A DNA stretch of 61,198 nucleotides from positions 1-61,198 of the forward strand of contig SKJB01000098.1 of assembly GCA_007116145.1 (NCBI GenBank). Reading direction: 5' to 3'. Source of the stretch: Limnochordia bacterium. Its GTDB lineage: Bacteria > Bacillota > Limnochordia > Darwinibacteriales > DTU012. Position numbers and translations under genes: made by a program. The notes under the pieces were generated by a model. The model saw only the letters and a program-made list of their open reading frames with translations. It did not search any database and was not told the DNA's origin. The stretch's first letter is position 1. Every line of letters begins with the position of its first letter. Positions 42,934-51,108 of this stretch are shown piece after piece.

Positions 42934-43470
42934 ATGGAAATAGACTGGATACTAGTAGGGGAAGTCACATCCACTCAAGGAACACGAGGTGAGGTGCGCG
43001 TATGGCCTCATACTGAGTTTCCTGAGCGCTTTTTAACGATGGAAGAAGTTTGCTTATTTAGAGAGGATAGCCGTCAACCACAACGAAGGTTGCCAGTCGA
43101 AGGGTGTCGTTTTCATAAGAACTTTATCGTTTTAAAACTTGCAGGAATCGATACGATGAATCAGGCTCTAGAATTAAAGCAGTTATTGATTAAAATTCAC
43201 CGAAATGACTTAGTTCCTTTACCAAGTGGGCGACATTATATTTTTGACTTAATTGGTATGGATGTAATTACCACAGAGCATGTCCATCTTGGAAAAATAG
43301 TCGATGTTCTGCAACAATCCGGCGTTAACGACGTGTATGTAATTAAGCCTTCGTCGAGCATTACAACACATAATCAGATATTAATACCAGTGATTGAGGA
43401 TGTAGTGCTTGAGGTAGATGAAAAACAGCGAAAAATACTAGTTAACCTTTTAGACGGGTTATTAGAATAG
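42934..43470 (+). CDS. rimM: 16S rRNA processing protein RimM
   Basis: RimM assists maturation of the 30S head and binds S19. The 178-residue protein has the N-terminal RimM barrel ([19 protein letters not shown]) and the C-terminal PRC-type barrel ([23 protein letters not shown] and [19 protein letters not shown]). ATG 42934 follows GTGAGG. The gene is in the usual order before trmD. Confidence 0.96.
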   Translation: MEIDWILVGEVTSTQGTRGEVRVWPHTEFPERFLTMEEVCLFREDSRQPQRRLPVEGCRFHKNFIVLKLAGIDTMNQALELKQLLIKIHRNDLVPLPSGRHYIFDLIGMDVITTEHVHLGKIVDVLQQSGVNDVYVIKPSSSITTHNQILIPVIEDVVLEVDEKQRKILVNLLDGLLE

Positions 43471-43480
43471 GGAAATTGCC

Positions 43481-44227
43481 ATGCGGGTAGATGTTTTAAC
43501 TCTCTTTCCATCTATGTTTGAAGGTCCTTTAGGGACTAGTATTCTAGGGCGAGCCCAAGATGAAGGTTTGCTTGAGATATATCTCTGGAACATCAGGGAC
43601 TTTGCCAAGGATAAGCATCGGATTGTCGATGATACCCCATATGGTGGTGGCGCTGGCATGGTACTAAAACCTGATGTTGTTGTGGCTGGAATTTCACATG
43701 TAAAATCCGTCAATCCTGGACCAGTTATTTATCTTACTCCACAAGGAGCATTGTTTAAGCAGAACCAAGCGAAAGAGTTAGTCGCTCTTAACTCATTTTC
43801 GCTTGTATGCGGACATTATGAGGGTCTTGATGAACGAGTTCGCAAAGGCTATATCGATGCAGAGATTTCTATCGGGGATTATGTGTTAACGGGTGGGGAA
43901 TTGCCTGCAATGGTGGTTATTGATACGGTAGCTCGTTTAATACCCGGAGTGCTTGGCCAAGCGGAGTCTTATGAAACAGATTCTTTTTATTCTGGTTTAT
44001 TGGAACATCCACATTATACCCGACCGTTTAACTTTGAGGGTGAGGTAGTACCTGAGGTCTTATTAAGTGGGCATCATGAAAAAATTAGGCACTGGCGTCG
44101 CAAAGAATCATTACGTCGAACAGTGATTAGACGCCCAGATTTACTAGAAGGGCGTTCCCTGACTCTGCAAGAACAAAAAATCTTGCAAGAGATTAACAAA
44201 GAGATATCTGTGAAAGGAGGCAGTTAG
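43481..44227 (+). CDS. trmD: tRNA (guanine-37-N1)-methyltransferase
   Basis: TrmD methylates G37 of tRNAs and prevents frameshifting. The 248-residue SPOUT enzyme starts [17 protein letters not shown] and has the knot region [37 protein letters not shown] and [20 protein letters not shown]. The 3' end abuts rplS by one base. A ribosome site before ATG 43481 is weak (AGGGAAATTG), so coupling from rimM is likely. Confidence 0.97.
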   Translation: MRVDVLTLFPSMFEGPLGTSILGRAQDEGLLEIYLWNIRDFAKDKHRIVDDTPYGGGAGMVLKPDVVVAGISHVKSVNPGPVIYLTPQGALFKQNQAKELVALNSFSLVCGHYEGLDERVRKGYIDAEISIGDYVLTGGELPAMVVIDTVARLIPGVLGQAESYETDSFYSGLLEHPHYTRPFNFEGEVVPEVLLSGHHEKIRHWRRKESLRRTVIRRPDLLEGRSLTLQEQKILQEINKEISVKGGS

Positions 44228-44228
44228 C

Positions 44229-44573
44229 ATGAATGTAATTGAAGCAATTCAAAGCGAACAATTTAAACAGGGTATCCCTGAGTTTCGTGGCGGAGATACT
44301 GTTAGAGTCCATGTTAAAGTAGTCGAAGGGACCAATGAAAGAATTCAGATTTATGAAGGCGTAGTTTTGCGTCGCATGGGAACAGGTATTAGTGAAATGT
44401 TCACTGTGCGTAAGATTTCCCAAGGTGTTGGTGTGGAAAGAACCTTTCCGATTCACTCACCGCGCATTGAAAAAATCGAAGTGATCCGTCTAGGTAAAGT
44501 CCGTCGAGCTAGATTATACTACTTGCGAGAACGTTCTGGTAAATCAGCACGAATTAAAGAGCGTCGTCGTTAG
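44229..44573 (+). CDS. rplS: 50S ribosomal protein L19
   Basis: A 114-residue ribosomal protein near the subunit interface. Signature segments are [39 protein letters not shown] and the basic tail [23 protein letters not shown] 44229 follows AAGGAGGCA in the trmD end. A terminator follows and ends the rpsP-rplS unit. Confidence 0.98.
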   Translation: MNVIEAIQSEQFKQGIPEFRGGDTVRVHVKVVEGTNERIQIYEGVVLRRMGTGISEMFTVRKISQGVGVERTFPIHSPRIEKIEVIRLGKVRRARLYYLRERSGKSARIKERRR

Positions 44574-44582
44574 AATGTTTTT

Positions 44583-44611
44583 AAGGGAGTGGATGCACTC
44601 CCTTTCCTTTT
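44583..44611 (+). terminator. Intrinsic terminator after rplS
   Basis: AAGGGAGTG (44583-44591) pairs perfectly with CACTCCCTT (44596-44604) around GATG, with a T-rich tail. Confidence 0.85.
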
Positions 44612-44656
44612 GAATAATATAATAAACAATAATCTTTCAAAAGGGGTAGGTATAGT

Positions 44657-45211
44657 ATGAGTCGGGCAGAGATTAAAGAGTATATCGAAGCTTTTATTGT
44701 TGCTGTGGTTTTGGCTTTATTTATTATTACATTTATTGCCCAGTCGTTTTTAGTACAAGGTAGTTCAATGGAACCTTCATTGCATCACAGTCAACGGTTG
44801 ATGGTTGATAAGATTTCTTATAGATTTGTGGAGCCGCGTCTCGGTGAAATTGTGGTATTTCGCTATCCCACAGATCCAAGGCGTAAGTTTATTAAGCGAA
44901 TTATTGGTGTACCTGGAGATGAAATTCTTATTAATCAAGGTTTTGTGTATGTCAATGGACAGCGCTTAGACGAACCGTATATTAATGGACCAACGTATGG
45001 AGCCTTTTCACGAGACTATGGTCCAGTTACTGTGCCTACCGATAGTTTCTTTGTTTTAGGAGATAATAGACGCAACAGTGATGACAGTCGTTATCCTGAT
45101 GTTGATTTCGTCAACAGTCAATTGTTAATAGGCAAAGCGATTGTTGTGTATTGGCCGCTTAGCAATGCTGAACTAATTAGGATTCCGGGGTCACTTCGTA
45201 CTAGCGATTGA
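44657..45211 (+). CDS. lepB: Type I signal peptidase
   Basis: The enzyme removes signal peptides from secreted proteins at the outer membrane face. The 184-residue Gram-positive type has one N-terminal membrane segment (AFIVAVVLALFIITFIAQS), the catalytic Ser in GSSMEPSLHHSQ and the catalytic Lys in RRKFIKRIIGVPGDE, plus the box E motif FFVLGDNRRNSDDSR. ATG 44657 follows AAAGGGG. The lepB-rbgA-rnhB order is common in Bacillota. Confidence 0.96.
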   Translation: MSRAEIKEYIEAFIVAVVLALFIITFIAQSFLVQGSSMEPSLHHSQRLMVDKISYRFVEPRLGEIVVFRYPTDPRRKFIKRIIGVPGDEILINQGFVYVNGQRLDEPYINGPTYGAFSRDYGPVTVPTDSFFVLGDNRRNSDDSRYPDVDFVNSQLLIGKAIVVYWPLSNAELIRIPGSLRTSD

Positions 45212-45226
45212 AGAGGGAGGTTACTA

Positions 45227-46051
45227 ATGGATATTCAATGGTATCCGGGACATATGACAAAGGCTAGACGTCAAATCTTGGCAGATCTAAAACTAGTTGA
45301 TATTGTAATTGAGTTAATTGATGCTCGCGTTCCCCAGAGCAGTCGAAATCCTGATATTCCAGAAATCCATCGAAAGCCCTATGTGATCGCTGCCACAAAG
45401 ATAGATTTGGCAGACGCGGTACGCACTAAGGTATGGATGGATTTTTGGCGCGAGAAACAGGAAAAGGTTGTTCTGGTAAATATTTTAGCAGGACAAGGAA
45501 TTGGTGCGCTAAATCGAGAAATACATAACAGTTTGCCAAATTTGCCAAGGATACCACGTGCTTTAATTGTGGGGATACCAAATGTAGGTAAATCTTCCTT
45601 AATTAATAGGTTGTCTGGTAAGAGTGGTGCTAAGACGGGTGCGAAACCTGGGGTTACTCGTGGCAAGCAATGGATAAAGTCAAGTCATTTTCAGTTTCTT
45701 GATACGCCTGGAATTCTCTGGCCTAAGTTTGATAGCCAGGAAGTGGCAAGAAAATTGGCTACCATTGCTGCAATTAAAGATGATATTGTCGATTGGGAGG
45801 AAAATGCCGTCTGGTTATTGAACTTCTTACGTATAAATTATTGTGGTTGTATTAAGGCTCGCTATAATTTGTCAGAGGATCACGAAGATACCCTCGCGGA
45901 GATTGGGCGCAGAAGAGGATGCTTGCAAGCAGGAGGCATCGTGGACAAACGACAGGCCGCTCATATTCTGTTACAGGATTTTCGGTCAGGCAGGCTGGGT
46001 CCCATTACCCTTGAGTTACCTGAGAGAAAGGGAGAGCCACACGCAGAATGA
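45227..46051 (+). CDS. rbgA: Ribosome biogenesis GTPase RbgA
   Basis: RbgA (YlqF) is needed for late 50S assembly. The circularly permuted GTPase of 274 residues starts MDIQWYPGHMTKARRQI, with G4 AATKIDLA, G1 VGIPNVGKSSLINRL and G3 FLDTPGILWP, then the C-terminal helical domain. ATG 45227 follows AGAGGGAGG. The stop overlaps the rnhB start (ATGA). Confidence 0.97.
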   Translation: MDIQWYPGHMTKARRQILADLKLVDIVIELIDARVPQSSRNPDIPEIHRKPYVIAATKIDLADAVRTKVWMDFWREKQEKVVLVNILAGQGIGALNREIHNSLPNLPRIPRALIVGIPNVGKSSLINRLSGKSGAKTGAKPGVTRGKQWIKSSHFQFLDTPGILWPKFDSQEVARKLATIAAIKDDIVDWEENAVWLLNFLRINYCGCIKARYNLSEDHEDTLAEIGRRRGCLQAGGIVDKRQAAHILLQDFRSGRLGPITLELPERKGEPHAE

Positions 46052-46650
46052 GGACATTAGAAAAAGAATTGATAACACAAGGTTACACTCATATTGTAGG
46101 TGTTGATGAAGCAGGTAGAGGTCCATTGGCGGGACCCGTTGTTGCTGCAGCGGTAATGATGCCGCTCGCCATAGAGCTTGATCATATCGTAGATTCTAAA
46201 AAGCTCAGTCAACGTAAACGGGAGGCTTCCTACGCACAGCTTTGTAAATACGGACAAATCGGAATTGGTGTTGCCTCGCCCCAGGAGATTGATACCGTCA
46301 ATATTTTACAGGCTACATTTTTGGCCATGAAGCGAGCTATTAAGAATCTACCAGAGCCACCAGATTATTGTTTGATTGATGGTAATCTCTGTATTCCCGA
46401 CTTTAGCACAAAGCAACAAGCGCTTGTTCGCGGAGATGCTAACCATTACCTTATTGCAGCAGCAAGCATCGTGGCTAAAGTCTATCGCGATCGAATAATG
46501 ACTGACTATCACCTGGAATATCCGCAATATGGATTTGACAGACACAAAGGCTATCCGACAAAAAAGCACTACAGTGCGCTCGATCAGTATGGTCCATCAC
46601 CAATTCACCGTTATTCTTTTCAAGGGGTCAGGAGAGGTATAATATCATGA
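46048..46650 (+). CDS. rnhB: Ribonuclease HII
   Basis: RNase HII removes ribonucleotides from DNA. The 200-residue protein shows the catalytic acidic residues in VGVDEAGRGPLAGPVVAA, later LIDGN and IVAKVYRDRIM, and the HKGYPTKKHY segment. It overlaps rbgA by four bases and the following HD-GYP gene by four bases, so translation is probably coupled through all three. Confidence 0.97.
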   Translation: MRTLEKELITQGYTHIVGVDEAGRGPLAGPVVAAAVMMPLAIELDHIVDSKKLSQRKREASYAQLCKYGQIGIGVASPQEIDTVNILQATFLAMKRAIKNLPEPPDYCLIDGNLCIPDFSTKQQALVRGDANHYLIAAASIVAKVYRDRIMTDYHLEYPQYGFDRHKGYPTKKHYSALDQYGPSPIHRYSFQGVRRGIIS

Positions 46651-47708
46651 GGTTTCTGCCAATACATAAACTAGAGTCCAATATGTACCTAGCTCGTGCA
46701 ATTTATAATGATGATGGCCGTGTTTTGTTAAATTCTGGCGTAAAGCTTAATACAAGCTATATCCAACGGATTCGACATTTAGGTATTCCAGGTGTATACG
46801 TTAGTATGGATTTACTCAGTGATTTTGAAATTCCCGAAGTTATTTCGGTTCAGACCCGTCAAAATGCTATTAGTCAGGTGCGAGGTGTATACGAATCAGT
46901 TCGAATCGGAAAGACTTTGGATATGAGTAAAATAAACACGAGTGTGAATGCCATCCTCGATGAAATTCTTGGCAGTCCCCATATCCTCGTCAATTTATCT
47001 GATATCCGTAGCTACGATAGCTATACCTTTGCGCATTCGGTGAATGTATGCGTATTGTCTGTGGTGTTAGGCTTAAAGCTTGGACTCAATGCGCTACAGT
47101 TAAAGGAGCTTGCGGTGGGAGCGATTTTACACGATATCGGTAAAATCGCAATTTCCGATCAAATTATCCTTAAACCGGGACCATTAACCTCAGCCGAATT
47201 AGAAGATGTCCAAAAACATTGCCTATATGGTTGGCAACTATTACGCCATCATCCTGATATTTCTCTTCTTAGTGCCCATGTTGCTTATCAACACCATGAA
47301 CGTCCGAATGGTTCAGGTTATCCTCGTAAACTCAAAGAGGAACAGATTTCTCTGTATGGGAAAATTGTTGGTGTGTCGGATGCTTATGATGCAATGACAT
47401 CAGAACGTATTTATCGCTCTGGTATGCTTCCAGCTGAGGCTCTCCGGGTGATTCGTCAATTAGGGGGCATTCAATTTAGTCAGGAGGTTATTGACTGTCT
47501 TTTTGAGTGTGTTGCACCGTATCCTGTAGGTTCATTAGTCACGTTAAACAGTCGTCAAGTGGGCGTTGTTGTAGATATTAATCAGACAGAGCGTAGTCGA
47601 CCCGTTGTGCGCGTTCTATATCAAGAGAATGGCAAGAAGACAGCCGAGTCCTTTGAGGTTGATCTGTCCAAAGAACGGTATCTTTCTATTGTCGAGGTAG
47701 CCCAGTGA
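46647..47708 (+). CDS. HD-GYP domain phosphodiesterase-like protein
   Basis: A 353-residue protein with an HD-GYP domain (about 120-290), a class that often degrades cyclic di-GMP. The metal motifs are visible: HSVNVCVLSVVLG, AILHDIGKIAISDQIILKPGP, AYQHHERPNGSGYPRKL and VSDAYDAMTS. The GYP is complete as GSGYP. The N-terminal 100 residues start MRFLPIHKLESNMYLARAIY as in many clostridial HD-GYP proteins; a short C-terminal beta segment follows. No receiver or membrane domain is attached. Its position between rnhB and yraN ties it to a housekeeping operon. Confidence 0.9.
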   Translation: MRFLPIHKLESNMYLARAIYNDDGRVLLNSGVKLNTSYIQRIRHLGIPGVYVSMDLLSDFEIPEVISVQTRQNAISQVRGVYESVRIGKTLDMSKINTSVNAILDEILGSPHILVNLSDIRSYDSYTFAHSVNVCVLSVVLGLKLGLNALQLKELAVGAILHDIGKIAISDQIILKPGPLTSAELEDVQKHCLYGWQLLRHHPDISLLSAHVAYQHHERPNGSGYPRKLKEEQISLYGKIVGVSDAYDAMTSERIYRSGMLPAEALRVIRQLGGIQFSQEVIDCLFECVAPYPVGSLVTLNSRQVGVVVDINQTERSRPVVRVLYQENGKKTAESFEVDLSKERYLSIVEVAQ

Positions 47709-48040
47709 ACGTCCAGAAGGGTAAGTTAGGAGAAGACAAGGCCTACAAATTCCTAATCGATCAGGGATTACAGTGTGTGATTCGTAATTACCGCAATCCT
47801 CTCGGTGAAATCGATTTAATTATGACTGAAGAAGACATCCTCGTCTTTGTTGAAGTGAAATATCGAACGACATCGAAATGGGGGAATCCTTTAGAATCGG
47901 TAGATTTACAAAAACAAGAAAAAATCAAAAGAATTGCCTCTTGGTACTTGGCATCTTGTAAGACCGTCCCTAATTGTCGCTTTGATGTAATCGGGATATT
48001 AAACAATCAAATTATCTGGGTGAAGGGAGCTTTTACATGA
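47705..48040 (+). CDS. yraN: UPF0102 / YraN family endonuclease-like protein
   Basis: A 111-residue protein with the YraN fold related to Holliday-junction resolvases: GEDKAYKFLIDQGLQCVIRN, the acidic metal-type motif GEIDLIMTEEDILVFVEVKYR (nuclease-like D and ExK), and RFDVIGI. Activity is unproved in most organisms. It starts at GTG 47705 overlapping the HD-GYP stop and overlaps the next gene by four bases. Confidence 0.93.
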   Translation: MNVQKGKLGEDKAYKFLIDQGLQCVIRNYRNPLGEIDLIMTEEDILVFVEVKYRTTSKWGNPLESVDLQKQEKIKRIASWYLASCKTVPNCRFDVIGILNNQIIWVKGAFT

Positions 48041-49194
48041 GACGTAATCTTATGTTCATTGTTACAGTACTTGTTAGTCTCAGTTTCATCACACTAGCGG
48101 TTCAGGCATCTTCGCTACCGTTTTCTGTGGATGCTGAAATTGGATTTTTGTATGACTTTGATTCGGATCAAATCCTTTATTCGCAACAAGGAGATCAACC
48201 TTGGATTCCTGCTAGTCTTGTTAAGATAATGACTATGTATGTAGCGCTAGACGCAATTGACCGCGGGGATAGATCCTTAGAGGATACTGTTGTGGTCAGT
48301 GAACGAGCGTGGAGAATGGGTGGATCCCAGATGTTTCTCGAAGTTGGAGAACGAGTGAGTATAGAATCACTATTATACGGAATTGCTGTTGTTTCCGGAA
48401 ACGATGCGTCTGTAGCCATAGCCGAAGCTCTAGCCGGAACAGAGCAGAGTTTTGTGCGTTGGATGAATGATAAGGCCCAGGAACTTGGCTTGGCTCTACA
48501 GTTCGCAGACGTTCATGGACTATCTGAAGATAACCGGATTACTGCAAGGGATTTTGCTTTGCTTGTTAGTCATTACCTCAACGATCACCCTGAGGCTCTT
48601 GCCTATCATCAAGAACGCAGTTATGGGTATCAACCACGCTCGCGAACTTCACCGATAGTGCAGAATAACCGTAACGGACTACTTTGGCGATTTGATGGAG
48701 CCGACGGTCTAAAGACTGGCTTTTTAACCAAAGCAGGCTACAATTTAGTAGCGACAGCGAAACAAGATGATCGGCGACTAATCGCGATTATCTTAGGTGC
48801 CGCGAACGAACGAAGAAGAGAAGATGAAGTTACGATGCTTCTAAACTATGGGTTTCGCAGTTTTGAATCAGTCAATCTCGAAGAATTACTGCCTAAACGT
48901 GAAGAACGAGTCTATAAAGGTCGAGAGAACTCGGTAATTTTTGCCCCACAAAATCCCGTAATAACAATTCCGCGAGGTGCGCGTCAGGCACTCACTATTG
49001 AAATACTAAGCGAGCCAGCCATCGCTCCTATTGAGGTTGGACAACGCATTGGAGAAATGGTAGTTTCCTATGAGGAAACAGAGCTAGGACGGACAGCGCT
49101 TGTCGCTTCTGCGGAGGTTTTGCGTGGCAATATATTTCGAGTGATTCTTGATACTTTCGTACTATTTTTCCAGCAACTCATTACTCGTCCCTAG
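48037..49194 (+). CDS. D-alanyl-D-alanine carboxypeptidase (low-molecular-weight PBP, DacA/DacF type)
   Basis: An exported 385-residue enzyme that trims the terminal D-Ala of peptidoglycan stem peptides. A signal peptide is seen (LMFIVTVLVSLSFITLAVQA), then the peptidase S11 domain with the nucleophile in IPASLVKIMTMYVA, the SGN motif in VVSGNDASVAIAE and KTG in DGLKTGFLTKAGYN. A C-terminal PBP5-like beta domain and a hydrophobic, amphipathic tail (FVLFFQQLI) anchor it to the membrane. ATG 48037 follows GAAGGGAG. Confidence 0.94.
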   Translation: MRRNLMFIVTVLVSLSFITLAVQASSLPFSVDAEIGFLYDFDSDQILYSQQGDQPWIPASLVKIMTMYVALDAIDRGDRSLEDTVVVSERAWRMGGSQMFLEVGERVSIESLLYGIAVVSGNDASVAIAEALAGTEQSFVRWMNDKAQELGLALQFADVHGLSEDNRITARDFALLVSHYLNDHPEALAYHQERSYGYQPRSRTSPIVQNNRNGLLWRFDGADGLKTGFLTKAGYNLVATAKQDDRRLIAIILGAANERRREDEVTMLLNYGFRSFESVNLEELLPKREERVYKGRENSVIFAPQNPVITIPRGARQALTIEILSEPAIAPIEVGQRIGEMVVSYEETELGRTALVASAEVLRGNIFRVILDTFVLFFQQLITRP

Positions 49195-49216
49195 CAACTC
49201 ATTTCTAGTCATTTAG
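49172..49216. repeat. 22-base imperfect tandem duplication at the carboxypeptidase stop codon
   Basis: AGCAACTCATT occurs at 49172-49182 and again at 49194-49204, each followed by similar bases (CGTC, AGTC). The stop codon of the gene falls between the copies; the second copy runs into the comM stop on the other strand. Confidence 0.5.
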
Positions 49217-50685
49217 AAAATGTTTAGTGCCTCCCAACGATATTGCAGGGCTTCGGCTATATGCATGAGCTGTATGGTTTTACTCTGGTCTAAGTCCGCG
49301 ATTGTTTTTGCTACTTTCAGTGTTTTGTAATGACCACGAGCAGATAATTTTAGGCGATCGTTTGCTTTTCTTAAAAAGGTCTGGGCCTCTATAGTGATAG
49401 GAATTTGTTGGACTTGCTTATTCGTTAAGCGTCCATTAGGATTTGATTTTGCTGGTGGATGAGAAATCAATCCATTCCATCGGTTCTGCTCTTTGCGATC
49501 ATCTTGATAATCAGAACTCTTTAACGGATGTAAGAAGGTGAACAGATCAATGCGATCTAACAATGGTCCGGTCATTTTCTTCTGATAAGTGATAATTTGG
49601 TTGTGATTACAGCGGCACTCATGATCGAAATCCCCAAGATATCCGCACGGGCAAGGGTTAGTGGTAGCAACGAGCAAAAAGTTTGCAGGAAACGAAATCC
49701 ATTGATTCGCTCTTGTTAGTGAGATAGAACCTTTTTCTAAAGGTTCTCGTAGTGCTTGGATAGCATGTGGACTAAACTCTAGCAGTTCGTCAAGGAGTAA
49801 TACTCCCTCATGAGCGAGGCTGATCTCGCCTGGATTAATGCGTTGACCTCCTCCTACGAGTCCTGGGACAGATATTGTGTGATGAGGACGACGATGAGGA
49901 CGGGTTTGCACTAATTCGGATTTTGGAGGCAATAAACCAGCGGCGCTATAGATCTTTGTCACCTCGATCGCTTGCCGATGCGATAATGGGCTTAACAGAT
50001 CTGGCAGTACTTGTGCTAACAGCGTTTTACCGCTTCCTGGTGGTCCCATAATGAGACTGTGATGCCGACCGAACGCAGCAATTTGCAGCATTCGTTTGGC
50101 GATATCTTGTCCATGAATATATGCAAAGGATGGATTTTGCGCGATGGGCTGATAGGTTTTTGGCGTAACAGGAGTAATCTGCACTTTGCCTTGAAGAAAG
50201 TTCTGCGCTTGCTGTAATGATCGAATGGGATAGACACCGCGAGCAACAGCCGCAGCTTCGTTAGCGTTTTCTGCCGATATTAGCAACGATTTTTGTTGAC
50301 TAGAGGCAAGTTCGGCTAAGGATAGACTGCCTGTAATTGCCCGAGTGTCGCCTCCGAGTGATAACTCACCAGCCATAAAAAAATTAGAGAGCATTTCCTG
50401 GGAAAACTCCCCCATTGCAGCTAGAATTCCAACTGCAATCGGAAGATCGAAAAGTGATCCATTTTTTTTAATGCCAGCTGGTGCTAAGTTTACGGTAATG
50501 CGTTGCATGGGAAACAAAAAACCAGAATTCTTAATTGCTGCTCGGACACGTTCTCGGCTTTCACGAACAGCCATACCCGCTAAACCAACCATTTCAAAAC
50601 AAGGCAACCCTGAACGAATATCGACCTCAATCTGAACAGCAATGGCTTCTAAACCAATGAGTGTTGCGCTATTAACTTTTATCAT
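49213..50685 (-). CDS. comM: YifB/ComM family AAA+ ATPase (Mg-chelatase-like)
   Basis: A 490-residue AAA+ protein. ComM is a helicase that extends branch migration of incoming DNA during natural transformation. The N-terminal Lon-protease-like domain (VNSATLIGLEAIAVQIEVDI) precedes Walker A MGPPGSGKTLLAQVLP, Walker B GVLLLDELLEF and the zinc-like CPCGYLGDFDHECRC. ATG 50685 follows AAGGGAGAG on the minus strand. It lies divergent from a small zinc-ribbon gene and close to dprA, another transformation gene. Confidence 0.95.
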   Translation of the reverse strand: MIKVNSATLIGLEAIAVQIEVDIRSGLPCFEMVGLAGMAVRESRERVRAAIKNSGFLFPMQRITVNLAPAGIKKNGSLFDLPIAVGILAAMGEFSQEMLSNFFMAGELSLGGDTRAITGSLSLAELASSQQKSLLISAENANEAAAVARGVYPIRSLQQAQNFLQGKVQITPVTPKTYQPIAQNPSFAYIHGQDIAKRMLQIAAFGRHHSLIMGPPGSGKTLLAQVLPDLLSPLSHRQAIEVTKIYSAAGLLPPKSELVQTRPHRRPHHTISVPGLVGGGQRINPGEISLAHEGVLLLDELLEFSPHAIQALREPLEKGSISLTRANQWISFPANFLLVATTNPCPCGYLGDFDHECRCNHNQIITYQKKMTGPLLDRIDLFTFLHPLKSSDYQDDRKEQNRWNGLISHPPAKSNPNGRLTNKQVQQIPITIEAQTFLRKANDRLKLSARGHYKTLKVAKTIADLDQSKTIQLMHIAEALQYRWEALNIF

Positions 50686-50721
50686 TTTCGTGACTCTCCC
50701 TTTTTAATTTTTTCATATATC

Positions 50722-50772
50722 TGAATTCTCTTGTTGATTGAATTCTCTTGTTGATTGAATTCTCTTGTTAAT
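50722..50772. repeat. Three tandem 17-base repeats in a divergent control region
   Basis: TGAATTCTCTTGTTGAT occurs at 50722-50738, again identically at 50739-50755, and with one change (TTAAT end) at 50756-50772; a partial fourth copy follows. It lies between comM (minus) and the zinc-ribbon gene (plus). No other copy was seen in the window. Confidence 0.85.
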
Positions 50773-50855
50773 TGATTTTTCCTGCAAAACATAGAATCCA
50801 TTTTTGCATGGCATCCTAAGTATGGAGACTGTCTTTAAAGAGGAGTGACAACTAC

Positions 50856-51092
50856 ATGGACTTCGAAGTTGGAAGCACCCGCATCTACAGTTGCCCGATG
50901 TGCAGCGTGGATACACCGCATAACGTTAAGGCCCATAAAGGGGAGATATATGGGATTGCTTGCACAAATTGTCGTTCAGGGGCATTAGTAAAGGAATTGG
51001 ATCTGCGAATTTATCAATTGAAGTGGGAAGAGGAGTTACGAGAAATACTTGACAGTTTGGTAGAACAATCAATAGGTTGCGATGATGAATAA
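50856..51092 (+). CDS. Small zinc-ribbon protein of unknown function
   Basis: A 78-residue protein not matching a named family that I recognise. The N-terminal half holds two CxxC knuckles (YSCPMCSVDTPHNVKAHKG and GIACTNCRSGALVK) and could bind one zinc ion; the C-terminal half is an acidic helix (WEEELREILDSLVEQ). ATG 50856 follows AAAGAGGAG. It ends 16 bases before dprA and is probably cotranscribed with it. Confidence 0.75.
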   Translation: MDFEVGSTRIYSCPMCSVDTPHNVKAHKGEIYGIACTNCRSGALVKELDLRIYQLKWEEELREILDSLVEQSIGCDDE

Positions 51093-51108
51093 ATAGGAGG
51101 GTGTACTA

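Noticed and set aside
45843-46106. An 87-codon frame overlapping the rbgA end and rnhB start.
   Set aside because: It is a shadow of two well-identified genes in another frame, without its own ribosome site.
50722-50772. Tandem repeats considered as a CRISPR array.
   Set aside because: The units are 17 bases with no spacers between them and no cas gene is present in the window.
50713-50916. A minus-strand frame with a repeating peptide across the 17-base repeats.
   Set aside because: The peptide repeat is only the translation of the DNA repeat; no ribosome site, and it overlaps the zinc-ribbon gene.
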